A stretch of DNA of 64,000 nucleotides from UBA5078 sp040384465 (GTDB lineage Bacteria; Pseudomonadota; Gammaproteobacteria; Pseudomonadales; Pseudohongiellaceae), in contig JAZKJF010000003.1 of assembly GCA_040384465.1 (NCBI GenBank), positions 186,001 to 250,000 of the forward strand, read 5' to 3'. A program made the position numbers and the translations under genes. The notes under the pieces were generated by a model. The model made no database searches and was not told where the DNA came from. It worked only from the letters and a program-made list of their open reading frames with translations. Shown here piece by piece: positions 1 through 8,301 of the stretch; the stretch's first letter is position 1, and the number at the start of each line of letters is the position of its first letter.

Positions 1-12
1 AGCAGGTCGACC

Positions 13-978
13 ATGGATTTCAAGGACTACTACAAGACTCTGGACGTCGCTACCGACGCCGATCTCAAGACCATCAAAACAGCCTATCGCCGCCTGGCGC
101 GCAAATACCACCCCGATGTCAGTACCGAGCACGACGCCGAGAAGCAATTCAAGGAAGTCTCGGAAGCCTATGAAGTGCTCTCTGATGACAAGAAACGTGC
201 TGAATATGACGAGTTGCGCCAGTATGGCCGCTCGGGCCAGAGCTTCGAACCGCCACCTGGCTGGCAGCGCAGCGGTCGACAGGAAAACCAGTCCAGTGGC
301 AACGCTGACTTCTCGGATTTCTTCGAAAATATCTTCGGCGGCGGCCGCTTCCATCAGAACGCTGGCACGGGAGGTCAGGCCTTTGATGGCAGCGAGGACT
401 TCGGCTCCAGTCGCGGTCGCGACATAGAGGTCGAGTGGCCATTGTTGCTGGAAGAAACGCTCTCGGATGAATCCCGCAGCATCGAATACCACCTGCCGCA
501 CTACAGTGAAACCGGCCGCCAGCCGGATATCCGCAAGTCACTCAAGGTCAAGATTCCCGCTGGCGTCGCCGACGGTGAACGCATCCGCATCAAAGGCCAG
601 GGCGCTCCCGGGTTTGGCAACGGTCCCGCTGGGGACCTCTACTTGCGCGTGCGGCTGGTCCCTCATCCCTTGTTCGACGTCAGTGGCCACGACCTCACCA
701 TCACCGTGCCGGTGACTCCCTGGGAGGCCGCGCTGGGAACCAGCATCACTGTCCCCACGCTCACCGGAAAAATCAGCTTGAAACTCGCTGCCAACAGCCA
801 GAGCGGGCAGAGGTTACGCATCAAAGAACGGGGTTTGAAGACGAAAACGGGACACGGTGACCTGTTTGCACTGCTCAAGGTGGTCATGCCACCGAGCACC
901 GACAACGAGACCCGGGAACTCTGGCAGACGCTCGCCAGCAAGGCCGGCTTCAATCCCCGCAAAGATTGGGAGGTGTGA
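13..978 (+). CDS. cbpA: CbpA, DnaJ-class co-chaperone
   Basis: This is a J-domain co-chaperone that stimulates DnaK ATPase. The E. coli homologue also binds curved DNA. The J domain covers about residues 1-70 with the HPD motif at residues 33-35. It is followed by a Gly/Phe-rich linker (about 75-130) and the two C-terminal substrate-binding beta domains. No CxxCxGxG zinc repeats are present, which separates CbpA (class B) from DnaJ itself. The length of 321 aa is close to the usual CbpA length (about 306). The ATG at 13 has an AGG just upstream, close to the window edge. The next gene is the CbpA-modulator gene, starting 2 bp after the stop, as in other CbpA operons. Confidence 0.93.
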   Translation: MDFKDYYKTLDVATDADLKTIKTAYRRLARKYHPDVSTEHDAEKQFKEVSEAYEVLSDDKKRAEYDELRQYGRSGQSFEPPPGWQRSGRQENQSSGNADFSDFFENIFGGGRFHQNAGTGGQAFDGSEDFGSSRGRDIEVEWPLLLEETLSDESRSIEYHLPHYSETGRQPDIRKSLKVKIPAGVADGERIRIKGQGAPGFGNGPAGDLYLRVRLVPHPLFDVSGHDLTITVPVTPWEAALGTSITVPTLTGKISLKLAANSQSGQRLRIKERGLKTKTGHGDLFALLKVVMPPSTDNETRELWQTLASKAGFNPRKDWEV

Positions 979-980
979 TC

Positions 981-1286
981 ATGCACACTGAATACATCGT
1001 CAGTCTGAGACTGGTGGACGCGTGCCACGCACTGGAACTGACCTCACCGCAGGTACTGGAAATCGTCGCACACGGCATCGTGGCCCCAACGGGAGAGACG
1101 CCTGAGGATTGGCTCTTTGACCTGCAGATGATCAGCACTGCAAAACGCGCCCTGCGGCTGCAGCGCGATTTGCAATTGGAGTGGTCAGCGGTCGCCCTGG
1201 TGCTGGAGTTGATAGAAGAACGGGACCGTCTGCGTGACGAGAACATCACGCTGCGGCGCCGTCTCCAACGCTTCCTGCATGATTGA
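981..1286 (+). CDS. cbpM: CbpM, chaperone modulator protein
   Basis: A 101-residue MerR-like helical protein, the size of E. coli CbpM, which binds the J domain of CbpA and blocks its co-chaperone and DNA-binding activities. I chose the ATG at 981 because GGGAGGTG lies 5-12 bases upstream. An in-frame TTG at 966 would overlap the end of cbpA and lacks a ribosome-binding site. The C-terminal half (EERDRLRDENITLRRRLQRF) is a predicted amphipathic coiled coil. The assignment rests on size, position directly after cbpA and overall resemblance. Confidence 0.88.
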   Translation: MHTEYIVSLRLVDACHALELTSPQVLEIVAHGIVAPTGETPEDWLFDLQMISTAKRALRLQRDLQLEWSAVALVLELIEERDRLRDENITLRRRLQRFLHD

Positions 1287-1304
1287 ATCGGAGACTTTGC
1301 CTGC

Positions 1305-1781
1305 ATGGCGGTAGAAATCGAACGTAAATTCCTGGTGCATATGGATCGCCTGCCCGCCTTGCCCGCAGGCACACGCCTCTGCCAGGGCTATATCCCGACT
1401 GTCAACAACACCACCGTGCGGGTTCGCCTGAGTGGCATCCGGGCGTTCCTGACTCTTAAAGGCCCCAGTGTGGGTATAAGCCGCCCGGAGTTCGAGTACG
1501 AGATACCTGCACAGGACGCTGAGCAGATGATCGCGCTGTTGTGTACAGGCGGGACCGTCGACAAAGTACGTTACGAGATTGAGCACGAAGGCCTGGTGTG
1601 GGAGCTGGACATTTTCTCAGGTGAGAACGCCGGTCTCGTGGTCGCAGAAATCGAGCTGACCCACGAGGACCAGCCCTTCTCTCTTCCAGAATGGGTGGGC
1701 GAAGAGGTCAGCAGCGACCCCCGCTACTCCAACTTCGCGCTGCTGCAGACTCCGTTCAAGCGCTGGACGGCGCAGCCCTGA
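1305..1781 (+). CDS. CYTH-domain triphosphatase
   Basis: A 158-residue single-domain member of the CYTH/triphosphate tunnel metalloenzyme superfamily. The hallmark ExExK motif is EIERK at residues 4-8, near the N-terminus. Alternating charged beta strands follow, for example ARVRL-type and EFEYEI segments, as expected for the eight-stranded tunnel. Family members hydrolyse inorganic triphosphate or similar substrates with Mg2+ or Mn2+. It lacks the C-terminal CHAD domain found in E. coli YgiF, so it resembles the short bacterial forms. It starts 18 bp after cbpM and may be read with cbpA-cbpM. The true substrate cannot be told from sequence. Confidence 0.85.
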   Translation: MAVEIERKFLVHMDRLPALPAGTRLCQGYIPTVNNTTVRVRLSGIRAFLTLKGPSVGISRPEFEYEIPAQDAEQMIALLCTGGTVDKVRYEIEHEGLVWELDIFSGENAGLVVAEIELTHEDQPFSLPEWVGEEVSSDPRYSNFALLQTPFKRWTAQP

Positions 1782-1823
1782 CAGGCCAGCGCTGCCGCTT
1801 ACGCATTGTTAAGGCTTGCTCCT

Positions 1824-2918
1824 TCAGGGAGCGACGCGCGTAAACTTGCGAATCGCCGTTTCGGCTACTTCGGCCGCGTAGAGATTGCCCTCCTCGTCGA
1901 CAGTCACGCCTTCCGCATGGCTGGTCGTCCCTTCCGGGTCAGTCACCGGGTCCGGCGTAAACGCAGTCACAAAGCCGTCGCGAACACTGCCCACGCGAAT
2001 GCCACGCTCCCAACCGGGGTTGCGATCATCACCGGTGTTGGATTCAGAATCGGCTGAATACAGCATGTCGTTGGCATCGATATAGACGTCACTCGGACGC
2101 CCGAACTGAGTCCAGGTCGTCAGGTGATTCCCTTCTTGATCGAACACCTGAATGCGGCTGTTGGCACGATCAGCGACGAACAGACGACCTTGGGAATCCA
2201 TGGCCAGCGCGTGCGGTACTCGGAACTCCCCTGCTTCCAGCCCGACCGTGCCCCACTGCATCAGATACTTGCCTTCGCTGTTGTACTTGATGATGCGATT
2301 GTCGGTGTTGGGGCTGTGCCCGTCAGCAACGAAGATATCGCCGTTCGGGGCGACCAGCACATCATTGGGGGCATTGAAGTAGTAGCGTCCTGTGCCTGTG
2401 ACACCAGCAATGCCCAGACTCATCAGTAACTCACCTTCCGGACTGAATTTGTGGACCTGATTGCCTTTGCGCCCGGTGCTGGCCGTCGCCGCGTCGGTGA
2501 CCCAGACGTTGCCTTCCTGATCGACAAACATGCCATGCGGCCACACAAACAGACCAGCCCCGAAACTGCGCAGGATGTTGCCGTCAGTGTCCATCAGCAT
2601 GACCGGATCAACCGTGGGACGATCCTCGCAGCTGCCCGGCCCGCGATTACCACCGCAGCGATCAGCTACCCACACCGTGCCATTGCCCGCATAGTGAATC
2701 GCGCTCGCGGCACCCCAGCTCCTGCCTTCAGGCAACGTGCCCCAGGCCTGCTCACCACGTGCGAAGGGGTTGGGTATCCCTGACATGCCTTGAACAATAG
2801 TGCCTGCTGCGTTTGAACCTGCATTCGCAGTCAAGGAACTGGTGGAGGATGTGCAAGCGCTGCACAAAGCCAGCAGGACTAACAATAAGAAATGTCGATT
2901 ATTCTTGTTATGGTACAT
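1824..2918 (-). CDS. NHL-repeat putative lipoprotein
   Basis: A secreted beta-propeller protein of about 364 aa. The start at 2918 (MYHNKNNR) is preferred over an in-frame upstream start because a GGAGAG ribosome-binding site lies just ahead of it and a hydrophobic leader follows. The leader ends in LLALCSAC, a plausible but imperfect lipobox. The body has repeated NHL units, recognisable by segments such as PHGMFVDQEGNVWVTD, PNDVLVAPNGDIFVAD and PHALAMDSQGRLFVAD. The fold resembles the catalytic domain of peptidyl-alpha-hydroxyglycine lyase, but many bacterial relatives have no known activity. The gene is divergent from a second NHL gene at 3202, so the two may share a control region. Confidence 0.8.
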   Translation of the reverse strand: MYHNKNNRHFLLLVLLALCSACTSSTSSLTANAGSNAAGTIVQGMSGIPNPFARGEQAWGTLPEGRSWGAASAIHYAGNGTVWVADRCGGNRGPGSCEDRPTVDPVMLMDTDGNILRSFGAGLFVWPHGMFVDQEGNVWVTDAATASTGRKGNQVHKFSPEGELLMSLGIAGVTGTGRYYFNAPNDVLVAPNGDIFVADGHSPNTDNRIIKYNSEGKYLMQWGTVGLEAGEFRVPHALAMDSQGRLFVADRANSRIQVFDQEGNHLTTWTQFGRPSDVYIDANDMLYSADSESNTGDDRNPGWERGIRVGSVRDGFVTAFTPDPVTDPEGTTSHAEGVTVDEEGNLYAAEVAETAIRKFTRVAP

Positions 2919-3201
2919 ATCACTCTCCACAGCGGTTTTTGAAAGGTATTTTCTACTTGCTATCAGGAAAACTGCCCGGATGTTACGGCAAAAATCCAGC
3001 AGGGCGCATTCGTCATTTCTCGATGAGAGCTCTGTTCGTCGGATCGGAACGGTGCTCTGTATCACTCTGTTACTTTACAGTGCGATGCCAATCTGTTCTT
3101 CTGTCGGTCGACAAGAATAACGCGGGCCGATAACGCTCAGTCTCCCGCACAAAAAACAGCCAAACAATAATAGTTAAATCAAGAGGCACAAGAGCACGAT
3201 C

Positions 3202-4326
3202 ATGATGACACGTTTGCTAAAAACCGCCGCTGCACTGTTGATCGCCGGACACATCTCAGGATTGTCGGCTCAGAACGAAGTGATTCTAGGCCCTGTCGGC
3301 CCAAGCCCCTACGACATCATTCCTTACTGGCACAAACCATTTTCAGACCCAGGCTACGCTTTTGGTGGTAACTCCGGGCTGTTCGCCGAATCTCCTGATC
3401 GTATCATCATTGCCCAGCGTGGCGAGGCGCGTCTGCCCGACCCAGTACCACCGGAATACGCCGGTTATGCGGGCTCGCTCGGCATCAACGTACTCAGCGC
3501 CACCGAATTGCGCACCTGGCAGAATTGCCTCTATGTGCTGGATGGCGATGGTAACGTCATCGAGAACTGGAAACAGTGGGACGTGCTGTGCGCTGGCTCC
3601 GATGGCCCCGGCCCGCACCGTCTGCGAATCAGCCCCTATGATCCTGAAAGCCGGGTGTGGGTGATCAATGAAACCTTCCACACTATCTATGTCTTCAGCA
3701 ACGATGGTAAAGAACTGTTGCTGACACTCGGTGAAAAAGGCGTACCCGGCGCCGATGCCACACACTTCGCGCGTCCTCAGGACGTGGCTTTCCTGCCTGA
3801 CGGTCGCGTATTGATCGCCGATGGTCTCGACAATCACCGCGTCATCATTGCAGACAGCGATGGTAAATACATTTCCGAGTTCGGTGGTTTCGGCACGGAG
3901 CCAGGTCAATTCAACGGCGTACACTCTGTCGCAGTGGGCCCGGACGGATTGATCTTCGCGCTGGATCGCTCCGGTGGTCGCGTCAATGTTTATCGCACTA
4001 CGGATGACCCAGCGCGCGTCGAACACGTCAGCACCTGGGATGGTTTCAGCCTGCCTCTGGACATGATTGTGAATGAAGATGCCGTATGGCTCACCGACCT
4101 GAACCCGCTGCGTTTCGTGAAGCTGGACTTCAACGGCAATCGACTCTACTCCTGGATCGTCGAGCGAGAAGGCCCCACCGGCTATCTGGAAGTGCACGCC
4201 TTCACCGTGGATTCCGATCTCAATCTCTACGGCGGCGACAACCAATACGGACGCACCCAAAAACTGGTTCCAAAACCAGATGCTGACCCGGCTCTGATTA
4301 TCGGACAGCCTTGGGTGGCGCGCTGA
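3202..4326 (+). CDS. Secreted NHL-repeat protein
   Basis: A 374-residue exported protein. An N-terminal signal peptide (about residues 1-24, ending GLSAQ) precedes a beta-propeller built from NHL-like units such as PQDVAFLPDGRVLIADG and VHSVAVGPDGLIFALD. It is related in fold to the divergent gene at 1824-2918. Unlike that protein it has no lipobox, so it is probably periplasmic or released. The enzymatic role is unknown. The 3' end overlaps the last 29 bp of the convergent gene on the other strand. Confidence 0.8.
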   Translation: MMTRLLKTAAALLIAGHISGLSAQNEVILGPVGPSPYDIIPYWHKPFSDPGYAFGGNSGLFAESPDRIIIAQRGEARLPDPVPPEYAGYAGSLGINVLSATELRTWQNCLYVLDGDGNVIENWKQWDVLCAGSDGPGPHRLRISPYDPESRVWVINETFHTIYVFSNDGKELLLTLGEKGVPGADATHFARPQDVAFLPDGRVLIADGLDNHRVIIADSDGKYISEFGGFGTEPGQFNGVHSVAVGPDGLIFALDRSGGRVNVYRTTDDPARVEHVSTWDGFSLPLDMIVNEDAVWLTDLNPLRFVKLDFNGNRLYSWIVEREGPTGYLEVHAFTVDSDLNLYGGDNQYGRTQKLVPKPDADPALIIGQPWVAR

Positions 4327-5071
4327 GCGGCGAGTGATGCTCGCCCTCCGGGCGCCAATTCACGCGATGGAAATCGAAGCCCTGTTCAATGGTGGGCTTC
4401 ACCACCTGGAAGTACGGTGAGAGATCAAAGTCACGCGGCACAAAGTGAGTGAAATGGCGCTGTCGATATTCCTGCTCGGCGGAATCGGCACCGGGTTGCG
4501 GACGCGGCATGATCGGATAGTTGATTGATTGAAACGCCTGGGCGATCAGCGTCGAGCAGATCGCCTTGGTCGGTTCACCACTGCCTAGACTGATGAGCTG
4601 GCGCCGATAACGCGCCGGCACCATCGGGTTCTGAATCAGATAGCGCATCAGATCGATGATGTTCTTCATGTCGTAGCGATACCCCAGCCGCTCTTCCACA
4701 AAACTCAGCAGCTTGCGCTTCTCGATCTCGGTCAGCCCGACCGGCCGACAGATGCGCAAATTGTAATGCTGATATTTGTTCAGTGGCACCAATGTCACCC
4801 CTTCGTTCAAGTCCGCTTCAATCAGGCACGGAATATCCGTCGACTGATCGATCAGGCCCATGAACATGCAGGCATGTGACCACGTGGATTGAGTGAGGTA
4901 TTTGATTGCCGAGCTGATGCGACTGTTGCCATCCACGAGCAGAATATCTCCCGGCTGAATGACCTGCAGTATGCGCTCCAGTGGCACGGAGTCATGACGC
5001 TCATAGTCTGGAAAGGGTTTGCTCAAATAAGCGGCCAGACGGCGCCCAAGTGTGCGACTAATCTTCAGCAT
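4298..5071 (-). CDS. Permuted papain-fold (YiiX/NlpC-P60-like) protein
   Basis: A protein of about 257 aa whose order of catalytic motifs fits the circularly permuted papain-like families (YiiX, YaeF, LRAT-like). A His lies in the N-terminal half within STWSHACMFMG, and a Cys follows much later within KAICSTLIAQAF. The segment IQPGDILLVDG also matches the start of the fold in this family. Proposed activities are amidase or acyl/peptidoglycan hydrolase, none proven here. I prefer the ATG at 5071. An in-frame TTG at 5119 is possible. No clear signal peptide is seen, so it may be cytoplasmic. The 3' end overlaps the convergent NHL gene by 29 bp. Confidence 0.7.
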   Translation of the reverse strand: MLKISRTLGRRLAAYLSKPFPDYERHDSVPLERILQVIQPGDILLVDGNSRISSAIKYLTQSTWSHACMFMGLIDQSTDIPCLIEADLNEGVTLVPLNKYQHYNLRICRPVGLTEIEKRKLLSFVEERLGYRYDMKNIIDLMRYLIQNPMVPARYRRQLISLGSGEPTKAICSTLIAQAFQSINYPIMPRPQPGADSAEQEYRQRHFTHFVPRDFDLSPYFQVVKPTIEQGFDFHRVNWRPEGEHHSPLSAPPKAVR

Positions 5072-5145
5072 TGTTGAAAGTCTCTGTCTGCAAGCGCTAT
5101 AACTTACCTCAACCACCAAAAAAATTCAGTTATACTCCCTGCCAG

Positions 5146-5175
5146 CTCAGTCCCGGCCAACTCAGTCCCGACCAG
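5146..5175. repeat. 15-bp tandem duplication in aldehyde dehydrogenase leader
   Basis: Two head-to-tail copies of a 15-bp unit, CTCAGTCCCGGCCAA (5146-5160) and CTCAGTCCCGACCAG (5161-5175), differ at two positions. The second copy ends just before and partly forms the GGAG ribosome-binding site of the aldehyde dehydrogenase gene. Confidence 0.75.
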
Positions 5176-5186
5176 GAGTACACCGC

Positions 5187-6614
5187 ATGGCAGTTGACTG
5201 TTTGAAATTTCATATCAATGGCAAATGGCTGACTCCCGGCCCCAGACCCGTCCATCACGTCATCAACCCTGCCACTGAAAAGGTCTACGCCAATATCAGC
5301 CTGGGCAATGCCAGCGATGTGGATGCCGCCGTCGCCGCTGCCCGTGCGGCGTTTCCTCTCTGGTCGCAGAGCAGTATTGAGCAGCGCATTGCTATCCTCG
5401 ACAAAATCATCGCCGGAATCAAAGCGCGCTCTGAGGAACTGGCCATTGCCATCTCCAGCGAAATGGGCGCCCCCATTACCTTTGCGCGGGCAGCACAGGT
5501 CGGCACCGGTATCGGACATTTCATGACGGCACGCGAAATTCTGCGGCATTATGAATTCGAAAAACCGCGCGGCAATACGCGTATCGTCAAAGAACCGATT
5601 GGGGTGTGCGGCTTCATCACGCCGTGGAATTGGCCACTGAACCAGATCAGCTGCAAGGTCGCACCTGCCATTGCTGCAGGCTGCACGATGGTGCTGAAGC
5701 CGAGTGAAATGTCACCGGTCAGCGCCTGCATTCTCGCCGAGATCATCGCAGAGGCAGGGTTGCCTGCTGGCGTCTTCAATCTGATCAATGGCGACGGCGC
5801 AACCGTCGGTGCGGCGATCTCTGCACACCCTGACATCGATCTGGTCTCGTTCACTGGCTCCACACGCGCCGGGCGCGAAGTCGCCAAAGCGGCGGCCCAC
5901 AGCGTCAAGAAAGTCACGCAGGAATTAGGCGGTAAATCCGCCAATATCATTCTGGATGATGCCGATTTCACGCGCGCCGTCAGTGGTGGAGTGAACGCCT
6001 GCTTTGGCAACTGCGGTCAATCCTGCAATGCCCCCACTCGTATGCTGGTACCGCGCCTGCGGCTGGCCGAAGCCATCGAGATCGCCAAGGCTGCTGGAGC
6101 CAAGGCTATTCCGGGCGACCCCAGCCAGGAGACGACACGCATCGGACCAGTGGTAAGCCGCGCCCAGTACGAGCGCATTCAGCAATTGATTCGCAAGGGG
6201 CTGGAGGAAGGAGCGCAGGCCATCGTCGGCGGCCCGGGCAAACCCGAAGGTCTGGAAACCGGGTTCTTCGTGCGTCCCACCATCTTTGTCAATGCGACGA
6301 ATCAGATGACGATTGCCCGTGAAGAGATCTTTGGTCCGGTCTTGACGATCCTGGCCTATGAGGACGAAGAAGACGCCATTCGCCAGGCCAACGACACGGA
6401 CTATGGTCTGTCCGGCTATGTCTCCGGCGAGCCCGAACACGCCCGCCGTGTTGCCCGGCGCCTGCGCACGGGAATGGTCCACATCAATGGCGCGAGCACG
6501 GATTTTGCCGCGCCATTTGGTGGCTACAAGCAATCTGGGAACGGTCGGGAATGGGGAATCGAGGGTTTCGAGGAATTTCTGGAGACCAAGGCCATCATGG
6601 GGTATGGGGTTTGA
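5187..6614 (+). CDS. NAD(P)-dependent aldehyde dehydrogenase
   Basis: A 475-residue member of the aldehyde dehydrogenase superfamily, which oxidises aldehydes to carboxylic acids with NAD(P)+. The general base Glu246 lies in TQELGGKSAN and the catalytic Cys280 in GNCGQSCNAP. The cofactor-binding TPWNWP and FTGSTRAG motifs are present, and the C-terminal EIFGPV motif is intact. It appears catalytically competent. It most resembles the broad-range group whose substrates cannot be predicted from sequence. A GGAG ribosome-binding site precedes the ATG. The gene is divergent from the papain-fold gene and convergent with slyD, separated from slyD by a REP pair. Confidence 0.93.
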   Translation: MAVDCLKFHINGKWLTPGPRPVHHVINPATEKVYANISLGNASDVDAAVAAARAAFPLWSQSSIEQRIAILDKIIAGIKARSEELAIAISSEMGAPITFARAAQVGTGIGHFMTAREILRHYEFEKPRGNTRIVKEPIGVCGFITPWNWPLNQISCKVAPAIAAGCTMVLKPSEMSPVSACILAEIIAEAGLPAGVFNLINGDGATVGAAISAHPDIDLVSFTGSTRAGREVAKAAAHSVKKVTQELGGKSANIILDDADFTRAVSGGVNACFGNCGQSCNAPTRMLVPRLRLAEAIEIAKAAGAKAIPGDPSQETTRIGPVVSRAQYERIQQLIRKGLEEGAQAIVGGPGKPEGLETGFFVRPTIFVNATNQMTIAREEIFGPVLTILAYEDEEDAIRQANDTDYGLSGYVSGEPEHARRVARRLRTGMVHINGASTDFAAPFGGYKQSGNGREWGIEGFEEFLETKAIMGYGV

Positions 6615-6628
6615 ATCTGTCATCTTTT

Positions 6629-6687
6629 GTCGCCTGCAGGGCAGGCTCATACACCACCGCCCTGTACGAGCCTGCCCTGCAGGCGAC
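6629..6687. repeat. Inverted REP-like pair between convergent genes
   Basis: Two 24-bp arms in opposite orientation (6629-6652 and 6664-6687) are complementary except at one position and are separated by 11 bp. Each arm itself contains the palindrome GCCTGCCCTGCAGGC. It lies between the 3' ends of the aldehyde dehydrogenase and slyD, as REP/BIME elements commonly do. The same consensus recurs near 47424-47497. It probably acts on 3' ends, through termination or mRNA stabilisation. Confidence 0.85.
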
Positions 6688-6701
6688 CTTCATACTAATG
6701 C

Positions 6702-7193
6702 TTAGTGGTGGTGATGATCCCCATGCGCATGCACGTGACCATGGTCGATCTCTTCTTCGGTCGCTTCACGCACACTGACGACTTCCACATCGAAGTGCAG
6801 CGTCTGCCCTGCCATTTCGTGATTGCCGTCGATGATCACCTTTTCGCCCTCAACCGCTTTGACAGTGATGTGCTGGTGACCATGCTCGCCTTCGGCCGTA
6901 AAGGTCATGCCAGGCTCGATCTTGTCGACGCCACGGAACATGGACTTATCGATGCTGTGAATCAAATCCGGATCAATCTCGCCGTAAGCCAGCTCCGGGG
7001 GAATCACCGCCTTGAATTTGTCGCCAACCTTCTTGCCTTGCAGTTCGTTCTCGAGACCCTGGATGAGACCATGCGTCCCGTGCAGATACATCAGAGGTTC
7101 GCTGCCATCCGAGGAGTCCAGGACTTCTCCGCCATCATTCTTGAGTGTGTAGTGGATTTCCACTACCGAGTTCTTGCCTATCGTGATTGTCAT
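6702..7193 (-). CDS. slyD: SlyD, FKBP-type peptidyl-prolyl isomerase
   Basis: A 163-residue FKBP-type prolyl isomerase and chaperone. The FKBP half-domains flank the inserted IF chaperone flap (about residues 70-120, rich in Gly and charged residues). The GTHGLIQGLENELQGK and AYGEIDPDLI segments are typical of SlyD. The C-terminus is a short His-rich tail (HGHVHAHGDHHHH), expected to bind Ni2+ or other metals. It is shorter than E. coli SlyD (196 aa), mainly in this tail. No hydrogenase genes are nearby, so its metal role here is open. Confidence 0.93.
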   Translation of the reverse strand: MTITIGKNSVVEIHYTLKNDGGEVLDSSDGSEPLMYLHGTHGLIQGLENELQGKKVGDKFKAVIPPELAYGEIDPDLIHSIDKSMFRGVDKIEPGMTFTAEGEHGHQHITVKAVEGEKVIIDGNHEMAGQTLHFDVEVVSVREATEEEIDHGHVHAHGDHHHH

Positions 7194-7275
7194 GAGTAAG
7201 TCCTGGCTTCGAGTTATCTGATATTTTCAACCGGGGCGTCATTATAAGGAATTGAAGTCGCGGCGAAAGAGTCAA

Positions 7276-8061
7276 TCACGATTTAAAGTTATCCCCGAAG
7301 CGCTCCTGCAGACGGCGCATACCGCTGAGCCAGCGGTCATAATCCGCCGCTTTGCGTTGCAGGTAGGTGAGCACCTCGGGATGCGGCAGCACCAAAAAGC
7401 GCTCCTGTTCCAGCGCTTCAATCACCGTCTGCGCCAGAGCGGCGGGCTCCAGCATGCCATCAACACCCGCCACTCCAGTGCCACGGGCAGTCATCTGCGT
7501 GCGCACAGCCTGCGGACACAGCACGGAGACTTTGATGCCACGGCCACCATAGGTAATCGACAACCACTCGGCGAAACCAACAGCGGCATGTTTGGTGACA
7601 GCATAAGGCGCGGAGCCAATCTGGCTGAGCAACCCAGCGGCGGAGGCGGTGTTGAGCAAGTAGCCCTCGCCGCGCTCCAGCATGGCGGGCAGCACCGCGC
7701 GGGAGGCAAAGATGTGCGCCATCACGTTGATGCCCCAGATGCGCTGCCAGTCGTCATTACTGACCTCGACGCCACCGGGCGTGAAGATGCCGGCGTTGGA
7801 GCAGAACAGGTCGATGTGCCCGAACTCTTCCAGCGTTCGAGCCACCAGCACCTGCATGTCAGCCTCACAACTGACATCCGTGACAACGCCCAGTGTCAGT
7901 GTATGTTCTGATATCTGCTGACACACTGCCTCGACGCCCGGTCCATTGATGTCCGATACCACAACCGCTCTGGCGCCCTCAGCCGCAAACCGTTCACAAA
8001 GCGCTCTCCCAATGCCACTTGCGCCGCCGGTGACTACGACTACTTTATCTCTGATTTGCAT
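7276..8061 (-). CDS. Short-chain dehydrogenase/reductase
   Basis: A 261-residue classical SDR oxidoreductase. The cofactor-binding motif TGGASGIG starts near residue 12, the NAG motif (CSNAGIF) lies near residue 90, and the YxxxK active-site motif (YAVTK) follows the catalytic Ser of the LLNTASAAG region. All catalytic residues are present. The Asp at the end of the second strand (VSDING) suggests NAD(H) preference, which is an inference. Substrate is unknown. It may be co-transcribed with the nitronate monooxygenase gene upstream, although a large hairpin lies between them. Confidence 0.9.
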   Translation of the reverse strand: MQIRDKVVVVTGGASGIGRALCERFAAEGARAVVVSDINGPGVEAVCQQISEHTLTLGVVTDVSCEADMQVLVARTLEEFGHIDLFCSNAGIFTPGGVEVSNDDWQRIWGINVMAHIFASRAVLPAMLERGEGYLLNTASAAGLLSQIGSAPYAVTKHAAVGFAEWLSITYGGRGIKVSVLCPQAVRTQMTARGTGVAGVDGMLEPAALAQTVIEALEQERFLVLPHPEVLTYLQRKAADYDRWLSGMRRLQERFGDNFKS

Positions 8062-8119
8062 GAATACCTCTTATGTTGCTCTCAATTAGCCCGTTCGGGG
8101 TGGCAGGCAGGGCGGATGA

Positions 8120-8237
8120 GGACACGCCGTGAACCCATCCATGGGGGCTCGCTTTCGCTCCGACCGCCATGGATGGCGGTCGNNNNNNNNNNGTCGGAGC
8201 GAAAGCGAGCCTACACGGACGTATTTACGGCGTGTCC
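8120..8237. repeat. Large nested inverted repeat containing an assembly gap
   Basis: A multi-level hairpin element. The outer arms begin GGACACGCCGT (8120-8130) and end ACGGCGTGTCC (8227-8237). The middle arms are a perfect 19-bp pair (8146-8164 with 8193-8211). An inner hairpin at 8161-8182 has a 10-bp stem. Ten N (8183-8192) occupy the apex, so the sequence there is unknown. The two half-elements also resemble each other when read towards the centre. It sits between two genes on the minus strand and encodes no credible protein. It is probably a dispersed genomic repeat. Confidence 0.8.
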
Positions 8238-8301
8238 AGCCCAACCCTACCCGTCACCCAGACCGGAATGCGAAGCACTGACTAAATCCCACAGAGATGA
8301 T

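Noticed and set aside
2919..3065. N-terminal extension of the NHL lipoprotein
   Set aside because: The longer start puts 49 charged residues before the leader, while ATG 2918 has a clear ribosome-binding site and an immediate signal sequence.
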